The notes: generated by a model not told the origin, from the sequence alone. A stretch of 64,000 bases of DNA from Aaosphaeria pasadenensis (GCA_022813625.1 JAKLMB010000027.1:62001-126000), one strand, 5' to 3'. Shown: positions 1 through 11,609, numbered from the stretch's first letter. A program made the numbers and translations.

Positions 1-1
1 C

Positions 2-664
2 CTCCGTGACCTCAAGCACAAGAACATTGTGCAGTATCTTGGCTCCAACTCCGACGACAGCCATCTCAACATTTTCCTCGAGTATGTTCCTGGTGGTTCC
101 GTTGCCACTATGCTCGTTAACTACGGGCCTCTTGGCGAGTCTCTTATCCAAAACTTCGTACGGCAGATTCTCCAGGGACTATCATACTTGCACTCTCGCG
201 ACATCATTCATCGCGATATCAAGGGTGCCAACATCCTCGTCGACAATAAGGGCTCCGTCAAGATCTCCGATTTCGGTATCTCTAAGCGTGTGGAGGCATC
301 GACCCTACTGAACGGACCGAGCGGCGGCAAGAAGGGAGCACAGCGTGTCTCCCTCCAAGGCTCCGTTTTCTGGATGGCTCCCGAAGTCGTCCGCCAGACT
401 GCGTACACGCGCAAGGCAGACATCTGGTCGCTCGGCTGTCTCATCGTGGAGATGTTCACGGGTAGCCACCCGCATCCCAACTGCACCCAGCTTCAAGCCA
501 TCTTCAAGATTGGAGGCAGTGGTGATGCCTGCCCGACTATGCCCGAGACCGCGGGAGCTGATGCTCAAGCTTTCCTGGCACAGACGTTCCTCATCGACCA
601 TGAGAAGCGTCCAAGTGCTGATGAGCTTTTGGTCAGCCCCTTCTGCGCCGAACAGGCAGCTTAG
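2..664 (+). CDS. STE11: STE11-like MAP kinase kinase kinase, C-terminal kinase domain (5' end outside window)
   Basis: The window opens inside an uninterrupted frame of 220 residues that is the C-terminal part of a serine/threonine kinase domain. Visible motifs are the catalytic loop HRDIKGANILVD, the DFG motif (DFGISKR), a GSVFWMAPEVV segment and ADIWSLGC of subdomain IX. The GGSVATML and IDHEKRPSADELL stretches and the overall order match the fungal Ste11/SteC/NRC-1 family, the MAPKKK feeding the pheromone and invasive-growth (Fus3/Kss1-type) cascade. The ATP-binding lobe and the SAM and Ras-association domains expected upstream lie outside the window. The stop is TAG at 662-664. Bck1-type MAPKKKs are the main alternative, but the PGGSVATMLVNYGPL stretch fits Ste11 better. 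Confidence 0.85.
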   Translation, partial: LRDLKHKNIVQYLGSNSDDSHLNIFLEYVPGGSVATMLVNYGPLGESLIQNFVRQILQGLSYLHSRDIIHRDIKGANILVDNKGSVKISDFGISKRVEASTLLNGPSGGKKGAQRVSLQGSVFWMAPEVVRQTAYTRKADIWSLGCLIVEMFTGSHPHPNCTQLQAIFKIGGSGDACPTMPETAGADAQAFLAQTFLIDHEKRPSADELLVSPFCAEQAA

Positions 665-2406
665 ACGATTCTTTCTCTCATTCTTATTCTTCATTATCAC
701 ATACAGGTGTTTCGGCACATAATGGTTTCAACGTGTCATGACATCAGCATCTAGCATGGAATTGGGATCAATACAGGGTGACATAACGGAAAAAAAGGGC
801 CCTTGGTTTTCATTTGGTGGCGGACTGAAGCATCTTTTTCATCGTGGGCTTCTTTCTCAACATCATCTCACCTCCCCTTTTTGGAACTTGGTTCCTCCTT
901 TTCTCTTGATATTTGGATTTTTTTTTTAATTGTACGATACCTTTCTCCCTAGGAAGAAGAAGATTCTGATCTGGGAAGCCGCCGTGCGGACCTTTTATTC
1001 GCTTGGTAATGGCGCTCATGGATAATTGTGGCTGGGGTGTACTTATAGGCATTACGAACATAACTATAACTTCCAAGAGTTACATTATCAGATGCTCTAG
1101 TTCTTGCGCCGCGTGACTTTGTGTGGTGAGCTCAATACCGTCGATCATCCTAGAATATCTCTACAGGATTGCCGAGCAGATTGATTACATCCACCTGCAA
1201 GCAACAGAGGGCCTAGAATCACAAAGGTGTTCTTTGAGACTTCCAACCGCGTGGGACGTATAATCGACCTGGTCGAGTCAGCCCCTCATATCATTAAGAT
1301 TTCGGACCGTCAACCTCCCGCTATCCGTACATAGTATGTACAATCGACGTCAAAGAAAAGCGCCGAACCAACCCTCGTTGCCATTACTATTGTTGCCATG
1401 GTCTTGCCGTCATGTCTGCCCCACCAATGGCCCCTACCTTACCCCTCGGCAATCAACTTTACCTGACAAAACATTCATGGCATGGCAGCGCCATCGTAGG
1501 TCGATATCACAGTTCTCGACTGACGTAATGCTACTTTGCACCCTGCGCCGGTCGTCCGGTCGTACGTACACAAGATCGATTCGAACATCGTAACAGAATT
1601 ACATACATACATGTACGTACAGTACGACACATACGAGTAGATAGATTCAAACGTCCCAGATCCGAGGCATTGCTTCCCCATTCCCATGTGCTCTAAAGCA
1701 AGCATGCATGCGCCGCCGCCACTCCCGGGGTGAGCACGATCTTGGGCTCGCAGCGTACTGGTGCTTCGTACAAGGCAAGCAACTTAGGGACGATTCGCTG
1801 CCTCGATTGGGTGTTTAGCTGCCCTCCAGGGGCGTCGGTCGTGTGGGGACGCACCTGGCACCGCGCCATCGGACGGGTATTGTACAGCGATTTTGGGGTG
1901 GAGGGGAGGGAATGCGGGGGAGAGAAGGGACCCTCATCGATCTACTGTCGTCGTCTTATGTGGGTAGGAGAGGGGAAAAGCGTAGGTACCTAGCTTATGT
2001 TCCTACGAGAGTAACCTACGTGCCTACTCGTACCTACCTAAAGCAATCGCCTGTATGTTGGTGTTAGGCATATGGTATCGGTGACATATAACCGCGTCTT
2101 ATCCTTCCCCTCCTTCCCTCCCTGCCTCCCTTCCTTTATCTTGTTATACGTGAAATCAATTGCCTTTTCTGCCTGAGTCAGATTTGCTTTTGCCTTCCAT
2201 TACCCCTCTCCAATTGGGGACCGATATCCAACCTTGCGTAAGGTACCTACCTAGGTGCATATATACCGATCGATAACCGTGGAACGTCGTCACTCACCAA
2301 CATCGCCGCACCTGACATACCTACATACCGCACATAAGAAAGTACTCGGAAACGACAAGAGACGGTGATAAATAAAAAAAGAAGGACAAGAAGAAAATAG
2401 AAAACC
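665..2406. other. Non-coding interval between STE11 and the alcohol dehydrogenase
   Basis: I see no credible gene here. The first ~300 bases are probably the STE11 3' UTR (T-rich run near 910-928). The right part (about 1980-2260) is rich in GTAC/TACCTA words, such as the GTACCTAC runs near 2030 and 2243, and has a pyrimidine-rich tract near 2100-2140. It probably holds the promoter and 5' UTR of the dehydrogenase gene. Confidence 0.6.
2258..2266 (+). promoter_or_regulatory. TATA-like element upstream of the alcohol dehydrogenase
   Basis: The word CATATATAC lies about 140 bases before the start codon at 2407, a plausible distance for a fungal core promoter. It is a weak, short signal recognised by sequence and position only. 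Confidence 0.25.
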
Positions 2407-3793
2407 ATGACTTCCGCAGAGCTCCCAAAGAAGTACAAGGCCGCTGTCTACGACAAGCCCGGCAGCATCTCGACCAAGATCGAGGAGCTGGACCTCCCTG
2501 AGCCAGGGCCTGGAGAGGTGTTGATAAACCTGTAAGTTTTGTTGTGCATATGCTTTAGTCTGGTATTCTGTTCAAAAGTATATTTCAGTATGTATTCATT
2601 GAGGATATCGTTGTATCTACATCGCAACTATGTCCCCTTTATCATCTCCTCGAATATACCGTCTTCGAGTTTTTCCCAAGAACACTCGTTATTGACATAT
2701 GCACAGCACACACTCGGGCGTCTGCCACTCCGACATGGGCGTCATGATGAACTCATGGTCCATGCTGCCTGCGCCCACGCAGCCGGGCCAGGTTGGCGGC
2801 CACGAGGGCGTCGGCAAGATCGTGAAGTTGGGTGCCGGGACTGAGGGATCGGGCGTCAAGCTCGGCGACAGGGTGGGCATCAAGTGGATGGCGGGCGTCT
2901 GCAATGCCTGTGAGGCCTGTCGAGCAGGCATCGATGCGAGTTGCTTCAATGGCGTGAGTTTCTTCTTCCAGTTTCCTCTCCTCTACTACCCCATTCTTCT
3001 CTCGATTCCGCGATACCATCAGATCACACCTCACCATGAACGAAAAGAAAGGACAGAGTATGATTGACTGACAATGCACCAGAAAATCTCAGGATACTAC
3101 ACACCAGGCACGTTCCAACAATACGCCCTGGGCCCCGCAAACTACGTGACTCCGATCCCAGAGGGACTCGACTCTGCCGCGGCAGCACCAATGCTCTGCG
3201 CCGGCGTGACCGTGTACTCCGCGCTGAAGAAGTCCAACGCCGTGGCCGGGAACTGGGTTGCCCTGCTGGGCGCTGGCGGCGGCCTGGGCCATCTGGCTGT
3301 GCAGTTTTCCGCCCGCGGGCTGGGTCACAGGGTCATTGGCATCGACCACTCGAGCAAGAAGGACATTGTGCTCGAGAGCGGCGCGGAGTACTTCCTGCCC
3401 ATCGACGGGACCGACGACGTCGTGAATGCCGTGAAGGAGCTGACGGGTGGGTTGGGCGTGCACGCGGTGCTGGTGCTCACGGCGAATAACGCTGCGTATG
3501 GTAGCTCCATCGACATGTTGAGGTTCGGCGGCCGCGTTGTGTGCGTGGGAATCCCGGAGAACGAGCCTGTCCCCATCAAGTCGGCGTATCCGTCCACGCT
3601 TGTGGGCAAGAGTTTGAGCGTCGTGGGCAGCGCGGTCGGGGATCGGAAGGAGGCGATCGAGACGCTGGATTTCGCGGCGAGGGGCATCGTCAAGACGCAT
3701 TACAGGACGGAGAAGATGGACAAGTTGACGGATGTGTTCAAGGAGATGCATGACGGGACCTTGAAGGGTAGAGTCGTGTTGGATTTGCAGTAG
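2407..3793 (+). CDS. Zinc-dependent alcohol dehydrogenase (MDR family, yeast ADH type)
   Basis: Three exons, 2407-2531, 2707-2953 and 3083-3793, encode 360 residues, close to the ~350 of yeast ADH1. Introns have GTAAGT and GTGAGT donors. The catalytic zinc site is visible as GVCHSD (Cys48, His49, Asp51), GGHEGVG (His74) and Cys163 in PMLCAG. The structural zinc site is complete (Cys107, Cys110, Cys113, Cys121), followed by the family motif GTFQQYA. A Rossmann nucleotide motif, GAGGGLG, lies at 187-193. The family interconverts primary alcohols and aldehydes with NAD(H), normally as a cytosolic tetramer. The start ATG follows ACC and precedes a lysine-rich leader typical of fungal ADHs. It converges with the hydrolase gene 384 bases downstream. 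Substrate preference cannot be read from sequence. Confidence 0.92.
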
Positions 3794-4176
3794 CCTGGGA
3801 CTGTGAATGGCGTTAGATATGAGCGTAACTAGCAGTCTTGATTATCATGTTCATGACAAGTTCTTCTTCTGCTCTTTGCTGTGATCCATTAATGCTTCTA
3901 TGGCGTTAAGACTCCGCGACACATCAAGATTTAGTCCCTTCTTGTAGATCATATGCTGTTCATTTAACGATTGACATGTGCAAATAAGGCCATAAGTTGG
4001 CAATGAAGATCAATTACACGCTATATTTACTCCGACCATCCCCCTTCGATCATCGTTGCGTTAATCAATAAGTCAAGGGGTATATCAGGACCTTTACTAT
4101 CAACTGAGGAGAGAGCTCAACAACGTCTCTGGCATTAACGAAGCCCACCTCTTTCCCAGCATCATCATCATTGCCA
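3794..4176. other. Non-coding interval between convergent genes
   Basis: This short stretch lies between the stop codons of the dehydrogenase (plus) and the hydrolase (minus). It presumably carries both 3' UTRs. I see no gene or clear repeat. Confidence 0.6.
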
Positions 4177-5822
4177 TCAAGCCTCAGCCCTCAAACGATC
4201 GTACCTCAGCACGCTCTGCAGCAAGACCTGCGCACCAATCGCACAATCTTCCTCCTTGCAGAACTCGGCGGGATTGTGGCTGACGCCCTCTCTGCAGGGC
4301 ACGAAGATCATGCTCGTCGGACACCTCTTCGACGCGTAGACACTGTCGTGTCCAGCACCGCTCGTCATCTCCATGATCTGGTTCTTCGAGTCCGGGCCCA
4401 GGACGGACATTGCGGCCTGCGTGACGGACGATATGCAGTCGTCGTGGAACAAAGTTGCTGGCGAGGAGAAGTCGCGGGTGATCTCGACGGTACAAGGGAG
4501 ACCTTTGGTTGTGCCCTCGTTGGAGTTCAACACGTCTTCGCCGGCGGCAATGGCGGGGAAGTCGGTGTTGATCAGCTGTTCCATGCGGGCGACGGTCTCG
4601 TCAGAAGGCGCGCGGATGTCGAGGCTAAAGGAGACTTCTCCAGGGACCGTGTTGGTGCTTCCTGGCTTGAGGGTCAGAATTCCGGTGCTGGCGAGGGCGT
4701 TGTTGGTGGTCGCAAGACGGTGCGAGTGCAGTATCATCTTAGATGCGGTGAGTAGAGCGTCGGCTCGGCTCTTGAGGTCGGTGGTTCCAGTGTGGCAGTC
4801 TCGGCCTTTCACGGTGACGGTGTACCATTTGTATGCCTGGACGCCCTTTACGACCCCGACCTTCTTGTTCGCCATTTCCAGCAAAGGGCCTTGCTCGATG
4901 TGAAGCTCGAAGTGAGCGCCCATGGGAATTGATTCGTGCGAGGCAGGAGTCTGGCCAAGGTAACCTATTCTGGCCAATTCGGAGGCCATGGTTGCTGTTC
5001 CTCCACCAACTTCGCGCAGGTTGTGTGCGGATTCTAAGGGGATTGAACCTGCCCAGACACCGGAAGACGACATCGACATGGGGAATCGAGCCCCTTCTTC
5101 ACTGTTGACATTTGGTTAGCAACCACTGCGTGCTTATAAGCCCGTGTAGCAATTTACATCGGGATGGGCTATCTCGAAAAGTTACTTTACGTACTTGGTC
5201 CAATTCACCACACCCACGGGGTATTCGGTCTCCACCCAATTGTCCTGTAGCACTTTCAGCATTTCTATGCCGGCCGTGACACCCAGAATGCCATCGTATC
5301 TTCCTCCAGTAGGTTGTGTGTCTAGATGGGAACCCGCGAACGTCGGAGGCTTATCGTTCCGAAGGCCAGGTCGGACTGCAAAGATGTTGCCCATGGAATC
5401 AATCGTGGTCGTGCAGCCCAGTGACTCGGTGGTCTGGACGAACCAGTCTCGTACGGTCTTGTCGGAATCGGAGAGCGCAAGTCGAGACATGCCCGTCTCA
5501 GTGGGTTTACTTTTCTTGGAGTTAGTTTACGTGGTTCGCTTGAAGCTATAGAAGCATGATTAAGATTTGGAACGTACTCTCCCCATCGCTGGCCGGTACC
5601 CCACTGGCATGAATGATGGATGTCCCCCATCAGTCTGCTCTGGTCAACCTTTAAGCTCCCAAGTTGCTCCTCATTCATCTCCGTTGTGCGTAACTGCCAT
5701 GACGTCGTTGCGGAGAAGCTCCGCAATCCTAGGCGGGGAGCTGCTTTGGCTGTACATGGTGTTCGGAGTTGGTTCCTTGCAATGCGCAGTGAAGCGCAGA
5801 CTCGAGGAGAGACGAAAGCCAT
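4177..5822 (-). CDS. M20-family N-carbamoyl-L-amino-acid hydrolase / beta-ureidopropionase-like amidohydrolase, probably mitochondrial
   Basis: Three exons on the minus strand, 5822-5578, 5509-5195 and 5101-4177, encode 494 residues. The first 40 residues are rich in Arg, Ser and Ala and lack acidic residues, with RSFSATTS at the end, which looks like a mitochondrial presequence. The M20 hydantoinase/carbamoylase metal ligands are visible: His143 in GSHLDTQ, Asp154 in GRYDG, Glu188/189 in NWTNEEGARF, His254 in FELHIEQGP and His462 in SHNP. GAGHDSVYAS is also typical. Family members hydrolyse N-carbamoyl amino acids or ureido acids, releasing CO2 and ammonia, in pyrimidine or hydantoin breakdown. 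The first intron needs an AAG acceptor at 5510, chosen because it restores the conserved WGDKPTETGMSRLALSD. The in-frame GTG at 5831 is not the start. It is divergent from the amidotransferase gene. Confidence 0.88.
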
Positions 5823-6607
5823 AGTGGGCACTCTGAAGGGTCAGGAAGGGAAGAAGAACACATTGTGATTTCTGGGAGGGCATGGCACTATCATGCTAAG
5901 CATGAGGAGAACGATTGGCAAGGGTTGGGGAGAGAAATGATACGCGACCAGCCCACGCGCCTTTGCCGATAGCCATCCAGTGGTGCATCGGTGCAGCGAC
6001 AGAACTAGCGCAGACAGAACACCCGTGCGGACTTCACTCCCCGCTCAGTTTTGTCAAATCATTTGTAGATAGGAACAAGTGTAAGTCATGTATACCGTAT
6101 CTGGAGATACTGCACTGTGCTGTGGTGGGGCTGGAGGTGGTAGTGTCGTGCTGGGTAGGTAATTACGTCTTCGTCGGTTTTCCGGCGGACATGGAAGCCG
6201 GCGGGCATCTCCGTTTATCAATGGGAGGAGGGACCATACTCCATCCATCCTTCCAACATCCACTCGCACGACCATTCTATTTCCCGCAGCCTTTACATTA
6301 TTGGTGGCTGAAATATAAATAATAAAAGCTCCTGTGAGTAAACTGCAATATTCCTGCCGACCGATCCCTTGGTTTGCAGGAGTCGTTCATGTAGTGGCAT
6401 TTGCCTCCCTCTATGATTCATATCATGGACAACGAAAGATATAAACTGGCATCACTGCATAGCGAAATGCCACTTTATTCTGACGTGTTAGTGGAGAAAA
6501 TCGAAGCACTACCTACTCGATTCATATGAACGAAGCTGAGTATCGCAGGAAAGCCGCACATCCCAAGTACGATAAGGTTGTAGTCATTTCCGCCACGACG
6601 TATAATC
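5823..6607. other. Divergent promoter region
   Basis: 785 bases lie between two start codons on opposite strands, so both promoters must sit here. I see an AT-rich AAATATAAATAATAAAAG tract at 6311-6328 and no coding frame worth keeping. A few HGATAR words occur, but about as many as chance allows. Confidence 0.6.
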
Positions 6608-7477
6608 ATGTCGAACATCTTCCGTGTTGCAGTTCTTGAGTGCGATACACCTATAGATCCTGTCAAGGAAAAATACGGAACCTATGGCGACATCTTTTCT
6701 CGGCTTTTAAACGACGGCCTATCAAATTTGGAAGACTTGAAGTCCAAGCCGACCCTAGATGTTTCCAAATGGGACGTCGTAGACAAGCAAGAATACCCCG
6801 ACCTTAGTGAGATTGATGGTATCTTGATGACCGGAAGCAGTATGTACTTTGCAGGCCGCCTTTCAATCGGCTTCCCTGTGTACAATGCTCATAGCAGACA
6901 GAACATGACTCCTTTGAAAGTCACCCCTGGATTCTCAAATTAGTCGACTTTACGAAAAAGGCGTTCGACGCTAAGAAACCCATTGTTGGAATATGCTTTG
7001 GTCACCAGATTCTCGCACGAGCAATGGGCGCAAAAGTTGGAAGAAGCGATAAAGGCTGGGAAGTTTCGGCTGACAATATCGATGTAACGGATGCTGGCTT
7101 TGCGTTGTTCGACAAATCAAGCCTTGTATGTGGTATCATGTCCCTCATTTCTGTCACCACATCTAATGGACTTTCAGACTCTTCATCAGATGCATCGTGA
7201 TGTTGTCTTCGACGTGCCTGAGGGTTTTCAGAATCTTGGGACCAGCCCGCGATGTGACGTTCAAGGTCTGTATCTTCCGAACCGTGCGTTTTCAGTGCAG
7301 GCACATCCCGAGTTTGACGACTATATCATGGACAAGATTCTGAAGAAGAGGCATGGGGATGGCATCTTCAGTGATGATATGTATGAGGATGGAAACCTCA
7401 GGGCTTCCCTCGAGCACGATGGATTGTTAGTGGCTACCACGATCTGGAAATTCTTCCTGGTTCCTTCAAAGGCCTAG
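6608..7477 (+). CDS. Class I glutamine amidotransferase-like protein
   Basis: Three exons, 6608-6839, 6902-7125 and 7178-7477, encode 251 residues. The class I GATase nucleophile elbow is GICFGHQ (Cys109), and the His-Glu pair is His195 and Glu197 in QAHPE, so the triad is complete. The first intron uses acceptor ACAG at 6898-6901, which restores the conserved GSKHDSFESHPWILKL. This stand-alone GATase1 group (similar to yeast YLR126C) is cytosolic. Related bacterial enzymes act on gamma-glutamyl compounds, but the fungal substrate is unknown to me. It is divergently arranged with the carbamoyl-amino-acid hydrolase, which may reflect shared nitrogen regulation (inference). It is not GMP synthase or CTP synthase, because it lacks their partner domains. 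Confidence 0.85.
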
Positions 7478-8014
7478 CTTGCCATGGTGAAACAATCCGT
7501 TCATGGCAAGTGGTGAATTCATGGAATTCTAGAATGTCAATTGGGACAAAAAAAATATGGTCGAAAATGAAACTCGGAAACATGACGTCTATGGATCTCT
7601 AAATATAGCAGCTCCTGTCACTAGTCTGTGCTGAGCCGCAGGTTCCTGAGTACCAAGTAGATCTCAATAAGGTAGTTAATTAATGTAAGCAAAAGAACAG
7701 GTAGCTAGGGCAACTATATAGCAGTCTCAACATCCACCCATCGTTCTTGTCTCGAACAATTAGCGATTTAATCTATTAGGAAGCTTTGCCAGTATTCTTC
7801 CTCCTTTCAACCGTGGTCCATTTCCAGCAACACATCCGCTCGGACATTATCGATAAACAACCCTCCCCTCCTCCTCCTGTTGCTTTACTTTTTCCCCGCC
7901 GCCATCTACACCGACTTCTACAATCGCATTTGTCTTGGACGTTTCCGAACCAAGGACTTCTTCAATTCTGCCATACTTTCTTGCCCGTCTCTAGACCATA
8001 GCCCTGCCGCCGCG
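7478..8014. other. Non-coding interval before GNA1
   Basis: No credible gene. The left half is AT-rich and likely the 3' UTR of the amidotransferase. The right half (7780-8014) is pyrimidine-rich, as usual just upstream of a fungal start codon. Confidence 0.6.
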
Positions 8015-8654
8015 ATGAGCCTCACGAGCCCCGTCACCGACCCTACAACGCCTCTTTTCAGCTCAGATCTCATCTCCCCTGAGGTTGTCGCAGCACTACC
8101 CGAAGGATACCAATGCAGACCGGTTCAGCGAGGCGATTATCATAAGGGATTTTTGGACGTCCTGCGCGTTCTTACGACCGTGGGCGATGTTACAGAAGAG
8201 GTCCGTACCGAGAAAGCCCCCTATATTCTTCACATCGAGTCCCACCTTTGATGAGACTATCACGCAGTGCTAACATTTGAGCCATCAGCAATGGAACGAC
8301 CGATACGAATGGATTTCGAAACGAAATGACGAGTACTTCCTCCTCTGCATCCTCGACTCAAACTCCCACATCGTCGGCACCGGCGCGCTCATCGTCGAGC
8401 GCAAGTTCATCCACAACCTAGGCATGGTCGGACACATTGAGGACATTGCGGTGGCGAAGGATCAGCAAGGCAAGAAGCTTGGTCTGCGCATCATCCAAGC
8501 GCTGGATTTTGTGGCGGAGAAGGTTGGATGCTACAAGACGATTCTCGACTGCTCGGAGGCCAACGAAGGCTTCTATGTCAAGTGTGGCTTCAAGAGGGCT
8601 GGTTTGGAGATGGCACACTATTATGGACAGAACAAGCCCAAAGGAGGTCAGTAG
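8015..8654 (+). CDS. GNA1: Glucosamine-6-phosphate N-acetyltransferase (GNAT family)
   Basis: Two exons, 8015-8200 and 8289-8654, encode 183 residues, slightly longer than yeast Gna1 (159). The protein transfers acetyl from acetyl-CoA to glucosamine-6-phosphate in the cytosol, an essential step towards UDP-GlcNAc for chitin and glycosylation. The GNAT pyrophosphate loop is seen as DQQGKKLG (residues 120-127), preceded by the conserved VGHIEDIAVAKD. Typical Gna1 words are YEWISKRNDEYFLLCI, KTILDCSEANEGFYVKCGF and the terminal HYYGQNK. The intron donor is an unusual GTCCGT at 8201, but it gives a phase-0 junction that joins VTEE to QWNDRYE as expected in the family. The ATG at 8015 follows CCGCG. 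The alternative upstream open frame is mostly leader. Confidence 0.93.
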
Positions 8655-9562
8655 ATTCGGCTGGTCGTGCCGTGAGACACGGGATTGACAAGGTACAGCG
8701 CTTTGAATGACATGCATTTCGAGATGTTCATAGAGCCCTAGGAGGGATGAAAGCACATAGAAAGGCTTGGACTGTGGGAAGCAGTTCCAATAGAGAAACC
8801 CAAACGAATGCCAATGAAACTCGGCATATCCAGAGACCTGGATATTCCAAGACGTACACTTTCAGACTCGATGGTCATAAACTTTTGCCTGTGATCCATA
8901 GTCACTTTCGTGATTTCAATTATTGAGCCACTCTCAATCTAGTTACTGTTGCTAGTAAACATTCTATTATTTCTCGACGTTGCTATTTGTATTTGTCCCT
9001 TGAGTCTTCCCCGATGGAGGAGGCCGACTAGCGTGGCTTTCCTTACCACTTCGAGAGTCGAAAAAGATTGAACAACATACGCCCGTCGAATGATTCTTGC
9101 TTATTCCTTGGCCCATCAAAACATTTTTACTAATAATGAGAACATAAGCTCTATAATTGCATCTGTTTAGAGGCCTTTCGGGATCCGCCTTCGATCCGGT
9201 TGGCTAAGACGACAAGCCACCCACTTGGACCTACCTAACCCTGACAAAGCAACCCGACCCAACTGCCAGTGTACCTGAAGCAATCTGGAGGATCAGTCAA
9301 GATCTCTGCAAAAGACAGAGACATATCGAGGCAATTGCTAGGCGGGAATTTCGGTATTCAAATCTTTGTGAGCTCGGGTTGCCACCCGATCATTCTCCGT
9401 GTCTTACCCCACCTTAGGCACATTTTGGCGATTCTGATGTGCTGAGAAGAAATTGGACTAGTGAAGAGACTTAGGGATTTTCGAGGATCGATTCAACCTA
9501 CCAATATTGAGGCTCGAAAAGGAGGGTGAAAGGTCTCCGCACTTGCCCAAGGTCATCCAAAT
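8655..9562. other. Non-coding interval between GNA1 and TRM44
   Basis: No gene recognised. It should contain the GNA1 3' UTR and the TRM44 promoter. No clear repeat or TATA signal. Confidence 0.6.
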
Positions 9563-11470
9563 ATGGCAGATGACCTTTCGCCTTCATCCCAAATGGATAC
9601 CCCTGTTGTCAAAAGCATCGGGTTCAAGCCATTGGATCTCCAACATACGCCTACGATAGACTCCGGTCTACCTCCAGAGATATGGACCATTGTACAATCT
9701 GCGGCTGCCAATTTCCCTCCGCAATACTTTCTAGAGGTCAGTCGTAGTCTGCTAGAGAACCCCAACCGTACGGCGTCGCACCTCTCCCGGGCGGAGATTT
9801 CATACCAGAGCTTTGCAGACGCCTCCTATAATCCTCTTGCACAGCATCCGCACGAATTAGCGAGTATCGTCAAGCACATGAAAAAGGAGCACCAACCTAT
9901 CATCATCCCAGGCGGCATCCCAGGCTACAAATTAGAATGGACCGTTGTCCGAAAACTTATCCCTCGCAATCCCAAGCTCGACGAACCATTGATACAAACA
10001 TGCCATCTCTTCACTTCTACCTCAAAAGTCGCCATACGGAATGACTCCTCCGATGGCCCCAACGACAGCTCCACCACTACCATAGACGCAGAACGCTACC
10101 TGGTCATCTACCTACCGCATGTCACATCCCCTGAATCCATTCCATTCTACCACCCCAAAATCCGAGCCCTCGCCATCTTGTACACCTACCAAGCAAATGG
10201 TTTAGGAAACCTATCGATCCACTACGACCTTTTCCCATCCTACCCGCTGGACAATCGCCTCACACGCACCGCCCTCAAGATGCTGGAGGTCATTCACAAG
10301 CATTCGCGAGGCCAAGAAGCAGGCTACCAGAAGCGCGTACATCACGACCTCATCATTGGACAGAAACCCTTCCAGGATACGTATACTTTCCTCAAGGGGA
10401 AGTATGCGAAGGGACTGATCGACAATTGGGTTGAGCAGACGCTGGCGCAGAAACATGTCTTCGAGGACCTGGGTATCGCGGCGTTTTTGATTGAGCTTTG
10501 GGTGGATATGTATGGTGGATATAAGGACGATTTGGGCACCAACCTCGACGGCAAGGAATTTGATGGCGATGGTGATGATGTTGTTCAAACGCGACTCCAG
10601 GATGCGCGGAGAAGAACCGCGAAGAAGAACTTTCCAGGGTTCGTGGATATAGGTTGTGGCAACGGAGTCTTGGTCTGGATCCTGAATGAAGAAGGTTGGC
10701 GCGGCTGGGGCTTCGATGCTCGCAAACGAAAGACTTGGGATATGTTCGGGGCAGACTATCAAGAAAAACTGAAGGAGATGCTTCTTGTGCCTGAAGTCAT
10801 GAACTCAACCTCCGTCACCAGTAGTAGTGGAAACGAGCAAGACAACAACGAATCAGACCCAGCAGTAGCCGCAGAGAAGGAAGAAAGGGAAGAGGAAGTA
10901 ACAACCGCCTCGTCGACACCAGCACATAACGGCATCTTCCCCACAAACACCTTCCTCATCGCCAACCACGCCGATGAACTCACAGTTTGGACCCCTATCT
11001 TAGCATACCTCTCCTCCTCCCCATTCATAGCAATACCCTGCTGCAGCCACAACTTCGCAGGCACGCGGTTCCGAGCCCCCCACAAGTCCACCAGCAACAT
11101 CGAGCACGGCCTGAACTTCCAGCCTGGCGGTGGCAGCGAGAACAAAGTGAAGACTGGCGCCGGGAAGCAGCAGCAGGTCTCGGCGTATGCTTCGTTCTGC
11201 AGCTACGTGGCGAGCCTGACGGCCGATGTGGGATTTGTGCCCGAGAAGGAGCATTTGAGGATCCCGTCGACAAGGAATGCTGCCATCGTCGGACGCAAGA
11301 GGAATAATCCAAACGGTGAGGAGAAGGAGACGGCGTTGGAAGAGAAATTGGAGTTCGCGAGAGGGGTTGTGGAGAACGAGATGCCGAATGCTAGCATCAA
11401 GCAAGTGCACATGCAATGGATTAAGAGGGGAGACGTGTTGATGAAGCCAGGTAAATTCCCTGGCCACTGA
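9563..11470 (+). CDS. TRM44: tRNA(Ser) (uracil-O(2)-)-methyltransferase, Trm44
   Basis: A single exon of 635 codons. The central GFVDIGCGNGVLVWIL (about residues 355-370) is the S-adenosylmethionine motif I. The following EEGWRGWGFDARKRKTWDMF is the signature stretch of the Trm44 family (DUF1613). ANHADELTVWTPILA and PCCSHNFAGTRF (about 490-500) are further family blocks. Trm44 2'-O-methylates U44 of tRNA-Ser. An acidic low-complexity insert (EKEEREEEVTTASS) near residues 432-445 separates motif I from the CCSHNF block, as is common in filamentous fungi. The length is close to that of yeast Trm44 (567). The ATG at 9563 follows AAT and opens a frame with no need for introns. Expected to be cytosolic. 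Confidence 0.92.
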   Translation: MADDLSPSSQMDTPVVKSIGFKPLDLQHTPTIDSGLPPEIWTIVQSAAANFPPQYFLEVSRSLLENPNRTASHLSRAEISYQSFADASYNPLAQHPHELASIVKHMKKEHQPIIIPGGIPGYKLEWTVVRKLIPRNPKLDEPLIQTCHLFTSTSKVAIRNDSSDGPNDSSTTTIDAERYLVIYLPHVTSPESIPFYHPKIRALAILYTYQANGLGNLSIHYDLFPSYPLDNRLTRTALKMLEVIHKHSRGQEAGYQKRVHHDLIIGQKPFQDTYTFLKGKYAKGLIDNWVEQTLAQKHVFEDLGIAAFLIELWVDMYGGYKDDLGTNLDGKEFDGDGDDVVQTRLQDARRRTAKKNFPGFVDIGCGNGVLVWILNEEGWRGWGFDARKRKTWDMFGADYQEKLKEMLLVPEVMNSTSVTSSSGNEQDNNESDPAVAAEKEEREEEVTTASSTPAHNGIFPTNTFLIANHADELTVWTPILAYLSSSPFIAIPCCSHNFAGTRFRAPHKSTSNIEHGLNFQPGGGSENKVKTGAGKQQQVSAYASFCSYVASLTADVGFVPEKEHLRIPSTRNAAIVGRKRNNPNGEEKETALEEKLEFARGVVENEMPNASIKQVHMQWIKRGDVLMKPGKFPGH

Positions 11471-11609
11471 TGAATCAAGACAACGAAAAGACAGTCTGTC
11501 TACTCATCAAATCATCATATTACATTAGCTCGAGTACCTGACCTTACGCTTCAATACCCATCTACTAGGGGAAAGTATATATCCAACCATTTACCATCCA
11601 TACTATCAT

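Noticed and set aside
5823..5831. Upstream GTG start for the M20 hydrolase
   Set aside because: Eukaryotic starts are normally ATG. The ATG at 5822 begins a good mitochondrial presequence.
5823..6607. GATA-factor (HGATAR) words in the divergent promoter of the hydrolase/amidotransferase pair
   Set aside because: About three words occur in 785 bases, near what chance gives. They cannot be used as evidence of nitrogen regulation.
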